A DNA stretch of 64,000 bases from Streptomyces sp. NBC_00510 (GTDB taxonomy: Bacteria > Actinomycetota > Actinomycetes > Streptomycetales > Streptomycetaceae), in NCBI GenBank assembly GCA_036013505.1, contig CP107851.1, positions 8,480,001-8,544,000 of the forward strand. The letters run 5' to 3'. Shown here piece by piece: positions 7,724 to 16,410 of this stretch (positions are counted from its first letter, which is position 1; every line of letters begins with the position of its first letter). The notes beneath the pieces were generated by a model. That model worked only from the letters and a program-made list of their open reading frames with translations. It was not told the origin of the DNA and made no database searches. A program made the translations under genes and the position numbers.

Positions 7724-10003
7724 ATGTTGAAACGATTCATACCTGCTCGTGCAGACTCCTCCCGCGGCCTCAGGCGCTCTCGCCTCGTCGTTGCCGTGGC
7801 AGTGCTCGCGACTGTGGGCTCGGTCGGGGTCCAGGCCGAGGCTTCGACGCCCAAGCACCCCGACTGGCAGTCCTACGTCCTGGCCCCGTCCACCCCTCAG
7901 GTGAAGCCGGTCGACGTGGAAACCCGGGGCGACGTCACCCACGCCAAGACCCTGGTGAAGGGCGAGGACAAGGGCAAGCCGAAGGCAACGACCCTGACCA
8001 CGGTCACCGGCGGCGCGCCCGCATCGGTCCTCCTGGACTTCGGCAAGGACATCGCCGGGACCCCCTACTTCGACGTCACCGCCCTCGACGGCAATCCGAC
8101 CCTGTCGCTTGCCACGGCTGAGGCCCGTCGCTACATCCGCACGCCTGCGTCGACCACCGTGTCCGCCGCCGCGGCGTCAGGCGACACGCAGGTGACCGTC
8201 GCATCGACGGCGAACCTCGAGGTCGGCAACAAGATCACCTTCGGTACCGGCACGACCGCGCAGACCCGCACGATCACCGCCTTCGACACCACCGCCAGGA
8301 CCATCTCCTTCAAGCCCGCCCTGACCGGAGACGTCCCGGCCCCGACTGCGGCGGTCAGCGCCCCGGGCGCGCCCAGCTCGGACGAGTCCCGCGGCCTGGC
8401 GGGCGTCGGTGGCATCGACACCCTGCGGCCCACCGCCACGGGCCGGATCTCCGCCGGCTACCACCCCGGCTTCCGTTTCGCCCTGCTCACCCTGACCTCG
8501 CCCGGCAGCATCTCCATCTCCGCCGCCAGCGTGGACTTCCAGGGCGTCCGGGCCACCCCCGCCGACTACAAGGGCTGGTTCCTGTCCGACGACGACCAGC
8601 TCAACAGGATGTGGTACTCCGGCGCGTACACACTGCAGCTGAACCTGAAGCCCGCCGGGCTCAACGGCCTGGCCGACAAGCGCATCTACGACGGCGCCAA
8701 GCGGGACCGCAGCATCTGGACCGGCGACCTCCTGGTCCAGGGACCGACCGCCATCTCCACTCTGGGTGACGAGGGCGCCGGCTACGTCAAGTCCTCGATC
8801 GACGTACTGCTCGCCACCCAGCGCGCCGACGGGGCCATCCCCGGCTCGCCGGACTTCCGCAAGGGCAGCAACCCGGCCGGATCGCCGCTGTTCTACTCCA
8901 ACAACTACTCCGGCTACGGCGCGCGCGCCGCCATCGACTACTACCGGTACACCGGCGACAAGGACTACATCACCAAGATCCTGCCCGCCCTGCGTGCCGA
9001 GCTCGCCTACAACGACAAGTCCCTGACCACCAACCACCTCGTGGCCTCCAACGACCGCGACTACTGGCAGGCCAGCCAGACCGGCGAGGTCACCAAGTAC
9101 AGCATCGACTACTACATCCTGCTCAAGGAGATGGCCTGGCTGGAGCGGCAGGTCGGCTCCGCCGCCATCGCCGGCGAGCACGACACCAAGGCCGACCAGA
9201 TCAAGGAAGCCGTCAACGCCAAGCTGTGGAACCCCCAGCTGGGCGCCTACGGCCAGAGCATCGACCACCCCGACGTGCTCGTCGAGGACGCCAACGCCCT
9301 CGCCCTGCAGTACGGCTTCGTCCCCGCCGACCGGCGCGACAGCGTGCTGAAGGCCCTCAAGACGCTGTGGACCCCGCACGGCGCGATCATGGGCCCGGGC
9401 CTGGTCGACCCGACCGGCCACACCATCGAGCCCTTCGGCAACGGCATGGAGACCGCCGGACGCTTCACCGTCGGCGACGCCAACGGCGCCTTCGACCTGA
9501 TGCGCCGCACCTGGGGACAGATGGTCGACAAGAACGACCCGCTCTACACGGGCGCGTTCTGGGAGTTCAAGAACAACGACGGCGGTGTCAACCGCGCCAC
9601 CGCCAGCCTCGCCCACGGCTGGGCGGCCTCCCCGACCGTCCAGCTCACCGAGCAGGTCCTCGGCGTCACCCCGGTCAACGCCGGCTACGCCACCTGGAGC
9701 ATCAAGCCCCACACCGGCAACCTCGAGTGGGCCCAGGGTTCCGTCCCGACCAAGTACGGCGACATCGCGGTGAACTGGCAGTCGAAGGCCAAGGACTCCA
9801 CGTTCACCCTCCACGCCGGCACGCCGCGCAACACCGCCGGCACGATCGCCGTCCCGGTCAACGGCAGGTCCACCGTCAAGATCAACGGCCGCACCGTGTG
9901 CACGGCAGGAAGCTGCAACGCCTACCAGGGCACCATCGCCGACGGCTACGCCCAGCTGACCGTTCCCGGCGGCACGTACGACATCACCGTCAGCCGCGGC
10001 TGA
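7724..10003 (+). CDS. Secreted GH78-like six-hairpin glycosidase
   Basis: 759 residues starting with a Sec-type signal (arginine-rich start, hydrophobic core to about residue 40, likely cleavage after an AEA region). It resembles alpha-L-rhamnosidase C-type proteins. A short N-terminal beta region is followed by an (alpha/alpha)6 barrel carrying DGAKRDRSIWTGD near residue 322 in place of the usual GH78 acidic motif, and a small C-terminal beta domain. Residues about 144-212 form an inserted beta-rich module also found in the next gene. An A-rich ribosome site (AAGGGAGA) precedes ATG 7724. A LacI-like palindrome TTGAAACGATTCA overlaps the first codons (7727-7739). Whether it cleaves rhamnose or another sugar is not fixed by sequence. 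Confidence 0.8.
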   Translation: MLKRFIPARADSSRGLRRSRLVVAVAVLATVGSVGVQAEASTPKHPDWQSYVLAPSTPQVKPVDVETRGDVTHAKTLVKGEDKGKPKATTLTTVTGGAPASVLLDFGKDIAGTPYFDVTALDGNPTLSLATAEARRYIRTPASTTVSAAAASGDTQVTVASTANLEVGNKITFGTGTTAQTRTITAFDTTARTISFKPALTGDVPAPTAAVSAPGAPSSDESRGLAGVGGIDTLRPTATGRISAGYHPGFRFALLTLTSPGSISISAASVDFQGVRATPADYKGWFLSDDDQLNRMWYSGAYTLQLNLKPAGLNGLADKRIYDGAKRDRSIWTGDLLVQGPTAISTLGDEGAGYVKSSIDVLLATQRADGAIPGSPDFRKGSNPAGSPLFYSNNYSGYGARAAIDYYRYTGDKDYITKILPALRAELAYNDKSLTTNHLVASNDRDYWQASQTGEVTKYSIDYYILLKEMAWLERQVGSAAIAGEHDTKADQIKEAVNAKLWNPQLGAYGQSIDHPDVLVEDANALALQYGFVPADRRDSVLKALKTLWTPHGAIMGPGLVDPTGHTIEPFGNGMETAGRFTVGDANGAFDLMRRTWGQMVDKNDPLYTGAFWEFKNNDGGVNRATASLAHGWAASPTVQLTEQVLGVTPVNAGYATWSIKPHTGNLEWAQGSVPTKYGDIAVNWQSKAKDSTFTLHAGTPRNTAGTIAVPVNGRSTVKINGRTVCTAGSCNAYQGTIADGYAQLTVPGGTYDITVSRG

Positions 10004-10010
10004 CGGTGAT
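9983..10010. terminator. 28-bp perfect palindrome spanning the stop codon
   Basis: Two 14-base arms, ATCACCGTCAGCCG and CGGCTGACGGTGAT, meet without spacer. The TGA stop (10001-10003) lies inside the right arm, so the last four codons are part of the structure. It could act as a hairpin terminator or mRNA 3' stabiliser, or as a protein site. Confidence 0.5.
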
Positions 10011-10275
10011 CGGCCTGGTCTCCGTGCCTCCCCGCGGACGGGGACCAGGCCCCTGCCGGTTCGGCATCCAGCCGGCAGCACGACCTGGCCCACCGCATCA
10101 CGACAGCCAACTGCCCGCCGGCCCAACGTGGCCGCGGACCCGGCAGCGCGGGGGAGTACTACCCCCTTTTCCTCTCCTGCTCCGCACGACGCGGTGGCCG
10201 GAGGCGGCTCCTCACCGAGCAGCGTCGGCCGCCGCACACCACTTGTGACTTGCCTAGATCGACAGGAGTTTCTTG

Positions 10276-13200
10276 ATGTCCGAAGCACCACGTGGTCCGA
10301 GTCGCCGACACGTCGTAGGGATCATGGTGGCCGGGGCGGGAGGGCTGGCACTCCCGATCGGGGTCACCAGCCCCGCGGCCGCCACCACCTCCCACACGCA
10401 CGGCGGCAAAGTGACCGTCGGACACCTCAGCATCGACGGCCGCACCGACGCGCCCCTGGGCGTCGACGATCCCTCTCCCCGTCTGGGCTGGCAGGTCACC
10501 AGCGCCCCGGCGAACTGGGCCCAGAAGGCCTACCAGGTACGCGCGGCAGCCACCTCCGCGGACCTGGCCCGCGGACGCTACCTGTGGGACTCCGGCAAGG
10601 TCCACTCCGATGCCCAGACCGACATCCCCTGGCGGGGAAAGGCCCTCAGGTCCCGCCAGAGCGTCGTCTGGCAGGTGCGCCTGTGGGACACCCGGGGCGA
10701 CGTGACGCCGTGGAGCAGCCCCGCCGCATGGGAGATGGGGCTGCTCAAGCGCGCCGATTGGGACCCGGCCCAGTGGATCGAGTACCCCGGCCGGAAGGTC
10801 GGTGACCCCCTGCCGATCTTCGCCCGCGCCTTCGACGTGGACAACCGGCACAGCGGCAAGGTCGTCGAGGCGCGGCTGTACCTCGCCGGCGTCGGCCTCC
10901 ACGAGGCCAGCCTCAACGGACAGGCCGTCACCGACGAGGTCCTCGCACCGGGAAGCTCCAACTACCAGCTGTCCGTCGAATACCGCGCGTACGACGTCAC
11001 CCCCCTCATCCGCTCCGGAGCGAACACCCTCGGCGTCGAAGTGGGCCACGGTCAGGCCCTGGTCACCCGTTCCGTCACCAACCCGGCCACCGGCCGCACC
11101 GCGCCCTACGGCTGGTGGCAAAGCCAGTTCAAGGGCAGCGGCACCCTGGCCGCCCCGGCCGTGCCCGGGGACACCGCGGTCAAGCTGAGCGGCGTGAGCG
11201 GCTACCACGTCGGTGGCACGATCAACATCGACACCGGCGACGGCGGCGACCGCCTGGAGCCGCGCACGATCACCGCCATCGGCACGGCCGGCGCGGACGG
11301 AACCGGCATCACCTTCACCCCGGCCCTGACCAGGCAGCACGCGGCCGACGCGGCCGTCACCGGCTCGGGGAACTCCCTGGCCGGCACCGACCCCAGCGCC
11401 GGGGCCGCCGTCTCCCCCCGGCTGATCGCCCGCCTGGAGCTGGCCAAGGCCGACGGCTCGGTCCAGACGATCGTCACCGACCACTCCTGGAAGACCTCAC
11501 TCGGCCCGACGACCACCGACAACTGGTACTCCGGGACCGACTACGACGCCCGTCGCGAACAGCCCGGATGGAACGCCCCCGGCGCCGACCTGTCGTCCAC
11601 GGCCAAGCGCCGCGACGGCAGCGCCGCCGGATGGGCACCCGCCGGTATCGCGCCGCCCCCGAACCTGACGACCGAGCTCGTGTGGCGCGTCGGCGAGCCG
11701 GTGAAGGTCGCCGACCGGATCCACCCCGTCAGCATCACCCAGCCGACCCCCGGCGTGTGGGTGTTCGACTTCGGGCAGAACATCGCCGGCTGGCCGGAGC
11801 TCGCCGTGGACGGCACCGTCCCGGCAGGCACGACCATCACCTTGAAACCGGCCGAGTCGCTGGCCGCGGACGGCACCGTCAACCAGGCCTCCATCATGGG
11901 CGGCGGCAGCAGCCGCGGCACCAACGTGTTCGCCACTTACACCACCCGCGGCAACGGGCACGGCGAAACGTGGCACCCCCGCTTCAACTACTTCGGGATG
12001 CAGTGGGTCCAGGTGACCGGCCTGCCCGAGGGCTACACACCCACCGCCTCGACCATCACCGGCCTGCAGCTCCACGCGGCCACCCCCACCGCCGGCACCG
12101 TCACGACCTCCAACGACCGCATCAACCGCATCCACCGCATGTCGCGGTACTCGATCATGAGCAACATGATGTCCACCTTCACCGACTGCCCCGGACGGGA
12201 GAAACTGGCCTACCCCGCGGACTACCTCCAGCCCTTCGGCTCCCTGCACCGCAACTTCGGCTACAACGCCTACCTGCGCACCATGGAGCGCCACCTGGCC
12301 GAGGGCCAGTCCAAGGCGGGCGACAACATCGGCAACGTCGCCCTCAAGGCACCCGTGTACGACTGGGGATACACCGGCAGGTTCGGCGACGAGATCAACT
12401 GGGGCAACGGGATCGTCCTGGTGCCGTGGTTCCTCTACGAGGTCTACGGCGACACCCAGACCATGGCGCGGTACTACCCGCAGATGCAGGCGTTCATGAA
12501 CTACATCAGGACCCAGAAGGTGGGCACGGGCGCCGACGCCTACATCGTGGACGCCGCTCTGGCGGACTGGATCGCCGCCGAGAACACCTCGGGCCGCATC
12601 ACCGGAACGTGGGGCTACCACCAGATCGCCGACCGCATGGCGAAGATGGCCGACCTCCTCGGCCGTCACGCCGACGCCCTCGACTACCGGAGCCTCGCCT
12701 CCAACATCAAGACCGCCTTCAACGACGCCTTCTACAACACGACCCTCGGCCGCTACACCAGCCAGGGCAACGCGGGCACCACCGGTGCCACCCAGGCCGC
12801 CCAGGCCCTCGCCCTCGACGAAGGCCTGGTCCCCGAGGGCGAACGCCAGCGAGTGCTGGACGCGCTGGTCGAACTCGTCTATGCCTTCCAGCCGTTCGGC
12901 GGCGGACCGCACTTCAGCGGCGGCACCATCGGCCTCGCCCCGATCGTCCGGGCCCTGATGGACGGGGGCCGCGACGATGTCCTGTGGGACGCGCTGCAGG
13001 AGGACACCCGGCCGAGCTACGGGTTCTTCTTGGCCCCGACCACCGCGAACCCGCAGGGGCTCACCACCCATCCCGAACAGTGGGACATGGGCAACTCCAA
13101 GAACCACATGATCCTCCTGCAGATAGAGGAGTGGTTCCACAGCGGCCTTGCGGGCATCCGCCAGGCCCGCGGTACCGCCGGGTACCGGTACCTGGTGATC

Positions 13201-13482
13201 GACCCCCGCATCGTCGGAGACCTCACCCACGTCCAAGGCAGCTATGAGACGCCCCAGGGACAGGTGGCATCCGAGTGGTCCCTCAAGAAGGGCACCTTCC
13301 GGCTGAAGGTCGACGTGCCTGCGAACACCACGGCCGAGGTCCGGGTTCCCAAGGGCGGCCGCACACCGCACGAGGTCGCGAAGGGCGCAACCTTCCGGCG
13401 CATCGAGGGTGACCGGGCGGTCTACCACGTGCCCTCGGGAACCTACGTCTTCGTCGCCCGGGACGTACACGCGGGGCAGTAG
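10276..13482 (+). CDS. Tat-exported alpha-L-rhamnosidase, GH78
   Basis: 1,068 residues. A twin-arginine signal (SRRHVVGIMVAG, then AAA) sends the folded enzyme out through Tat. The order matches full-length GH78: N-terminal fibronectin-like domain, beta-sandwich domain with LNGQ and SVEYRAYDVT, rhamnosidase domain with the FDFGQN motif, the barrel motif FTDCPGREKLAYPAD near residue 635, and a C-terminal beta domain. A beta-rich module at residues about 289-370 interrupts the accessory region and resembles the insert in the preceding protein. ATG 10276 is preferred over TTG one codon earlier because CAGGAG is seven bases upstream. Likely removes rhamnose from plant polysaccharide or glycoside outside the cell. 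Confidence 0.92.
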   Translation: MSEAPRGPSRRHVVGIMVAGAGGLALPIGVTSPAAATTSHTHGGKVTVGHLSIDGRTDAPLGVDDPSPRLGWQVTSAPANWAQKAYQVRAAATSADLARGRYLWDSGKVHSDAQTDIPWRGKALRSRQSVVWQVRLWDTRGDVTPWSSPAAWEMGLLKRADWDPAQWIEYPGRKVGDPLPIFARAFDVDNRHSGKVVEARLYLAGVGLHEASLNGQAVTDEVLAPGSSNYQLSVEYRAYDVTPLIRSGANTLGVEVGHGQALVTRSVTNPATGRTAPYGWWQSQFKGSGTLAAPAVPGDTAVKLSGVSGYHVGGTINIDTGDGGDRLEPRTITAIGTAGADGTGITFTPALTRQHAADAAVTGSGNSLAGTDPSAGAAVSPRLIARLELAKADGSVQTIVTDHSWKTSLGPTTTDNWYSGTDYDARREQPGWNAPGADLSSTAKRRDGSAAGWAPAGIAPPPNLTTELVWRVGEPVKVADRIHPVSITQPTPGVWVFDFGQNIAGWPELAVDGTVPAGTTITLKPAESLAADGTVNQASIMGGGSSRGTNVFATYTTRGNGHGETWHPRFNYFGMQWVQVTGLPEGYTPTASTITGLQLHAATPTAGTVTTSNDRINRIHRMSRYSIMSNMMSTFTDCPGREKLAYPADYLQPFGSLHRNFGYNAYLRTMERHLAEGQSKAGDNIGNVALKAPVYDWGYTGRFGDEINWGNGIVLVPWFLYEVYGDTQTMARYYPQMQAFMNYIRTQKVGTGADAYIVDAALADWIAAENTSGRITGTWGYHQIADRMAKMADLLGRHADALDYRSLASNIKTAFNDAFYNTTLGRYTSQGNAGTTGATQAAQALALDEGLVPEGERQRVLDALVELVYAFQPFGGGPHFSGGTIGLAPIVRALMDGGRDDVLWDALQEDTRPSYGFFLAPTTANPQGLTTHPEQWDMGNSKNHMILLQIEEWFHSGLAGIRQARGTAGYRYLVIDPRIVGDLTHVQGSYETPQGQVASEWSLKKGTFRLKVDVPANTTAEVRVPKGGRTPHEVAKGATFRRIEGDRAVYHVPSGTYVFVARDVHAGQ

Positions 13483-13522
13483 CTTCCCGGCACCTCGACG
13501 AAGCCCGACCAACGCCATCGCA

Positions 13523-13558
13523 CGAGGCTCGCCGCCCGTCAGCGGGCGGCGAGCCTCG
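13523..13558 (+). terminator. Strong hairpin terminator after GH78
   Basis: A 16-bp perfect stem (CGAGGCTCGCCGCCCG and its complement) closed by a TCAG tetraloop, 40 bases after the GH78 stop and 44 bases before the LacI start. It separates the hydrolase from the downstream regulator. Confidence 0.75.
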
Positions 13559-13602
13559 CACCCCACGCGGCAGGGCGCCGCCCTGAACCCCGGGAGAATC
13601 GG

Positions 13603-14628
13603 CTGAACCAGCCGACCATCCGTGATGTGGCCGCTGCAGCCGGCGTGTCCGCCTCCACGGTCTCGAACTACTTCCACTACCCGCACAAACTCACCAGCGC
13701 CACCCAGGCACGCGTTCAACAGGCGGTGGAAGCCCTCGGCTTCGTCCCCAACGACGCAGCCCGCATGCTCCGCACGGGAACGAACCCCGTGATCGGGTAC
13801 ATCACAGCCGAACCCGTCGGCGCGGGGGCATCCGGGGCTGCTCACGCCATCGAGCAGCGGATCGCGAAGGAGAACATGCACCTCCTCATGGCTCATGGAA
13901 GCTCCGAGGAGCGCGAACGGTCCTACCTACGCCTGTTCGAGCAGCAACGAGTGGCCGGCATCATCATCGCGCCCATCGGAGACGTCGAATCCGAACTCGC
14001 CAGGATCCGCACCCACGGCATTCCCAGTGTCGTCATCACACAGCAGGCGACATCGACCGCCCAGGCGTCCGTCTCCACGGATCATGCCCTCGGAGGCCGC
14101 ATCGCCGTGCAGCACCTCATCGGCCAGGGCAGAAGACGACTTGGCTTCGTCACGGACGACCTCGACGACCGGCAGGTCCAAGACCAACTCCGCGGTGCCC
14201 TAGAGGCTCTCGGCTCCGCGCCCGGCGTCGCCCTGGAGGTCGTTCGCGCAACCAACGGGACCCTGAACGCGGGAGTCGCCTGCGCCGAGGCCATCGCCCA
14301 AAGGCCACACGAGGAACGGCCGGATGGCCTCTTCTGCGTCAACGGCATTCTGGCGATCGGTGTGGCCCAGGTCTTTGCCGCCGGGCCCAGCACGCGAGAG
14401 CTTCTGGACGTCGCCATCGTCGGCTACGACGCCACGGCGTTGGCGCCCCTGGCTGCGGCACCTTTCACGGCCGTACGGGTTCCCCACCGGGAGATGGGCG
14501 TAGCGGCAGTGAACCTGCTCTTCGACCAGATCTCCCAGTCCCACCAGGGGGGAACCACGTCTGGCGCTCTCACCTGCCCTCACGTACAACTCGCCCCGGA
14601 GATCGTGTCGCTGGTATCCACTGGTTAG
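13603..14628 (+). CDS. LacI-family regulator with a CTG start
   Basis: About 341 residues. The helix-turn-helix reads TIRDVAAAAGVSASTVSNYF, followed by the LacI hinge (NDAARMLRTG) and a sugar-binding core ending in VAIVGYDATALAPL. The first conventional start (GTG 13627) falls inside helix 1 of the DNA-binding domain. No ATG, GTG or TTG lies upstream in frame. The only start that preserves the whole domain is CTG 13603, which has GGGAG six bases upstream. I therefore assign a CTG start. The gene follows the secreted rhamnosidases behind a strong hairpin and probably controls them or a related sugar response; its operator is not clear. Confidence 0.85.
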   Translation: MNQPTIRDVAAAAGVSASTVSNYFHYPHKLTSATQARVQQAVEALGFVPNDAARMLRTGTNPVIGYITAEPVGAGASGAAHAIEQRIAKENMHLLMAHGSSEERERSYLRLFEQQRVAGIIIAPIGDVESELARIRTHGIPSVVITQQATSTAQASVSTDHALGGRIAVQHLIGQGRRRLGFVTDDLDDRQVQDQLRGALEALGSAPGVALEVVRATNGTLNAGVACAEAIAQRPHEERPDGLFCVNGILAIGVAQVFAAGPSTRELLDVAIVGYDATALAPLAAAPFTAVRVPHREMGVAAVNLLFDQISQSHQGGTTSGALTCPHVQLAPEIVSLVSTG

Positions 14629-14654
14629 CCCCACTGCGCTGACCCACAGGGGCA

Positions 14655-14671
14655 GCCCTCACGCCGAGGGC
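14655..14671. terminator. Weak hairpin between convergent genes
   Basis: GCCCTC and GAGGGC around a five-base loop, in the 47-base gap between the LacI gene and the flavodoxin gene. Only six base pairs, so a tentative shared terminator. Confidence 0.3.
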
Positions 14672-14675
14672 GCGT

Positions 14676-15377
14676 TCATGCGCGGGGAATCCCGAGGCGT
14701 TGCAACCATGCTTCGATGTCGGAATCGGCGCGTTCGACTTGTTCGCCGCGGACCGCGAGGCCCTCTGCGATGGTGGCGCCGGGGCAGGAGGCGGCGTAGT
14801 CGCGGTCGGTCGTTCCCAGGCCGCTCATGGCGTAGGTGGTGACCGGGTGGACGGTCTTGCCGCGCCAAACGAGGGCTTCGGTGAACGTCGTCATGATCAT
14901 CGGTGCTCTGACGTTCCAGATGGGACTGCCCAGCAGGATCGTGTCGTAGCCGTTGAGAGCGGGCAGGCGGCCGGCGATGGCCGGCCGGGCGTCGGTGTCC
15001 TGTTCGCGGACGTTGCGCCGGACGGTCGCGTCGTAGTCGTTCGGGTAGGGGTCGGCGGCCTGGATGCGGTAGGTGTCGCAGGTGATGCGGCTGCTGATCT
15101 TCCTCGCCAGGACCTCGGTGTTGCCCACCTTCAAGTCGGTGCGGCGGCCGTAGTAGTAGTTCTCGCCCGGCCGGGAGAAGTAGACCAGCAGGACTCGCCT
15201 TCCGCTGCCTCCGGTCGCAGCAGCCGACTGGGAGGGCGCGGAGGTTTCCGGCTGTGGTGAGGAAGGGGAGCAGCCCGTCAGATGGCTCCCGGTCACAGCG
15301 GCGGCTCCTGTGAGCAGTGCCCGGCGCAGGACGGTGCGCCGGCTCGGCATGGCAGTGCGGTGCTGTGGCGTGATCAC
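14676..15377 (-). CDS. Flavodoxin-like exported lipoprotein
   Basis: 233 residues from GTG 15377, which has GGGAG nine bases upstream; ATG 15350 inside it lacks a ribosome site. The N-terminus carries a Tat-type pair of arginines (PSRRTVLRRALL) and a lipobox ending LTGC, so the protein should be anchored outside the membrane. The mature domain is flavodoxin-like, with the FMN phosphate loop in VLLVYFSRPGEN and the second loop ILLGSPIWNVRAP. It could carry electrons or reduce quinones with FMN. It is the last gene of a minus-strand row with two aldo/keto reductases and a zinc dehydrogenase, 125 bases from its neighbour, so co-transcription is possible but unproven. Confidence 0.8.
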   Translation of the reverse strand: MITPQHRTAMPSRRTVLRRALLTGAAAVTGSHLTGCSPSSPQPETSAPSQSAAATGGSGRRVLLVYFSRPGENYYYGRRTDLKVGNTEVLARKISSRITCDTYRIQAADPYPNDYDATVRRNVREQDTDARPAIAGRLPALNGYDTILLGSPIWNVRAPMIMTTFTEALVWRGKTVHPVTTYAMSGLGTTDRDYAASCPGATIAEGLAVRGEQVERADSDIEAWLQRLGIPRA

Positions 15378-15502
15378 GGTGGACGGCTCCCGGTGAACCG
15401 ACGGGAAGGGCGGTGCCAGGGGATGCCCCGAGCCTGCGTCGGGACTCGCGATTGGCGGTAGCTGAGGTTCCGGCAGGGGGCCGCTGCCGCGACCCCTGCC
15501 GG

Positions 15503-16357
15503 TCAGCCGTCCAGGCGGCGCTTGCTGAGCCAGGCGACCATCTCGGGGTCGTGGTGGTCGAAGAACAGCGTCGTTCCGGTGTCGAGGGCGGCGATCGCGG
15601 CCATCTGGTCGTCGGCGAGCTCGAAGTCGAAGACGTCGATGTTCTGCGCCATCCGGTCGGGGTTGACCGACTTCGGGATGGTGACGATGCCGCGCTGGAT
15701 CAGCCAGCGCAGTACGACCTGCGCCACGGACTTGCCGTGCGCCGCGCCGATCTCGCTGAGGAGGGGCTGGGCGAACAGGTCGTTCCTGCCCTCGGCGAAT
15801 CCGCCCCACGACTGGTGCTGGACGCCGTGCTCGCGCATCAGGTCGTGGTCGGCGGTGCGCTGGAAGAACGGGTGCGTCTCGATCTGGTTGACCGCGGGCG
15901 GGACCTCGTTGTTGAAGGTGAGATCCAGGAGTCGGTCAGGGTAGAAGTTGGCCACGCCGATCGCCCTGGCCAGGCCTTCCCGGTTGGCGGCCTCCATCGC
16001 ACGCCACTGGCCGTAGACGTCGCCGTAGGGCTGGTGCATCAGGTACAGGTCGAGGTGGTCCAGGCCCAGTTTCTTCAGGGACGTCTCGATGGCGCGCCGG
16101 GTGTTGTTGTCCTGGGCGGGGGCGTCCTGGACCCACAGCTTGGTGGTGACGAACAGCTCCTCGCGCGCGATGTCACTGGCCTTGATGGCGCGGCCGACGG
16201 CCTCCTCGTTGCCGTAGGCGGCCGCGGTGTCGAGGAGCCGGTAGCCGGCGGCGAGGGCGTCGGAGACGGCCTGCTCGGTCTGCTCCGGCGGGATCTGGTA
16301 GACGCCGAAGCCGAGGATCGGCATCTGCACGCCGTTGTTGAGGGTGACGGTCTGCAC
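15503..16357 (-). CDS. Aldo/keto reductase (2,5-diketogluconate-reductase type)
   Basis: 284 residues forming the TIM-barrel NADPH oxidoreductase fold. The catalytic Asp and Tyr are in DTAAAYGNEE, the Lys in VTTKLW and the His in LYLMHQP. IPKSVNPDRMAQN is the NADPH phosphate-binding segment. The start is GTG 16357 with AAGGAAG just upstream. It follows the zinc dehydrogenase gene by 53 bases in the same direction, so the two probably share a transcript. Substrate is unknown; this AKR group reduces small aldehydes and ketones, including keto sugars. Confidence 0.9.
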   Translation of the reverse strand: MQTVTLNNGVQMPILGFGVYQIPPEQTEQAVSDALAAGYRLLDTAAAYGNEEAVGRAIKASDIAREELFVTTKLWVQDAPAQDNNTRRAIETSLKKLGLDHLDLYLMHQPYGDVYGQWRAMEAANREGLARAIGVANFYPDRLLDLTFNNEVPPAVNQIETHPFFQRTADHDLMREHGVQHQSWGGFAEGRNDLFAQPLLSEIGAAHGKSVAQVVLRWLIQRGIVTIPKSVNPDRMAQNIDVFDFELADDQMAAIAALDTGTTLFFDHHDPEMVAWLSKRRLDG

Positions 16358-16410
16358 GGGATCTTCCTTGTCGCTCGGAAGCCACAGCGGGCTGATGGAT
16401 GGACGGACGG

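Noticed and set aside
7727..7739. TTGAAACGATTCA as a LacI operator for the secreted GH78-like gene
   Set aside because: It lies inside codons 2-6, where the sequence is explained by Leu-Lys-Arg-Phe. Similarity to 1817-1829 may be chance.
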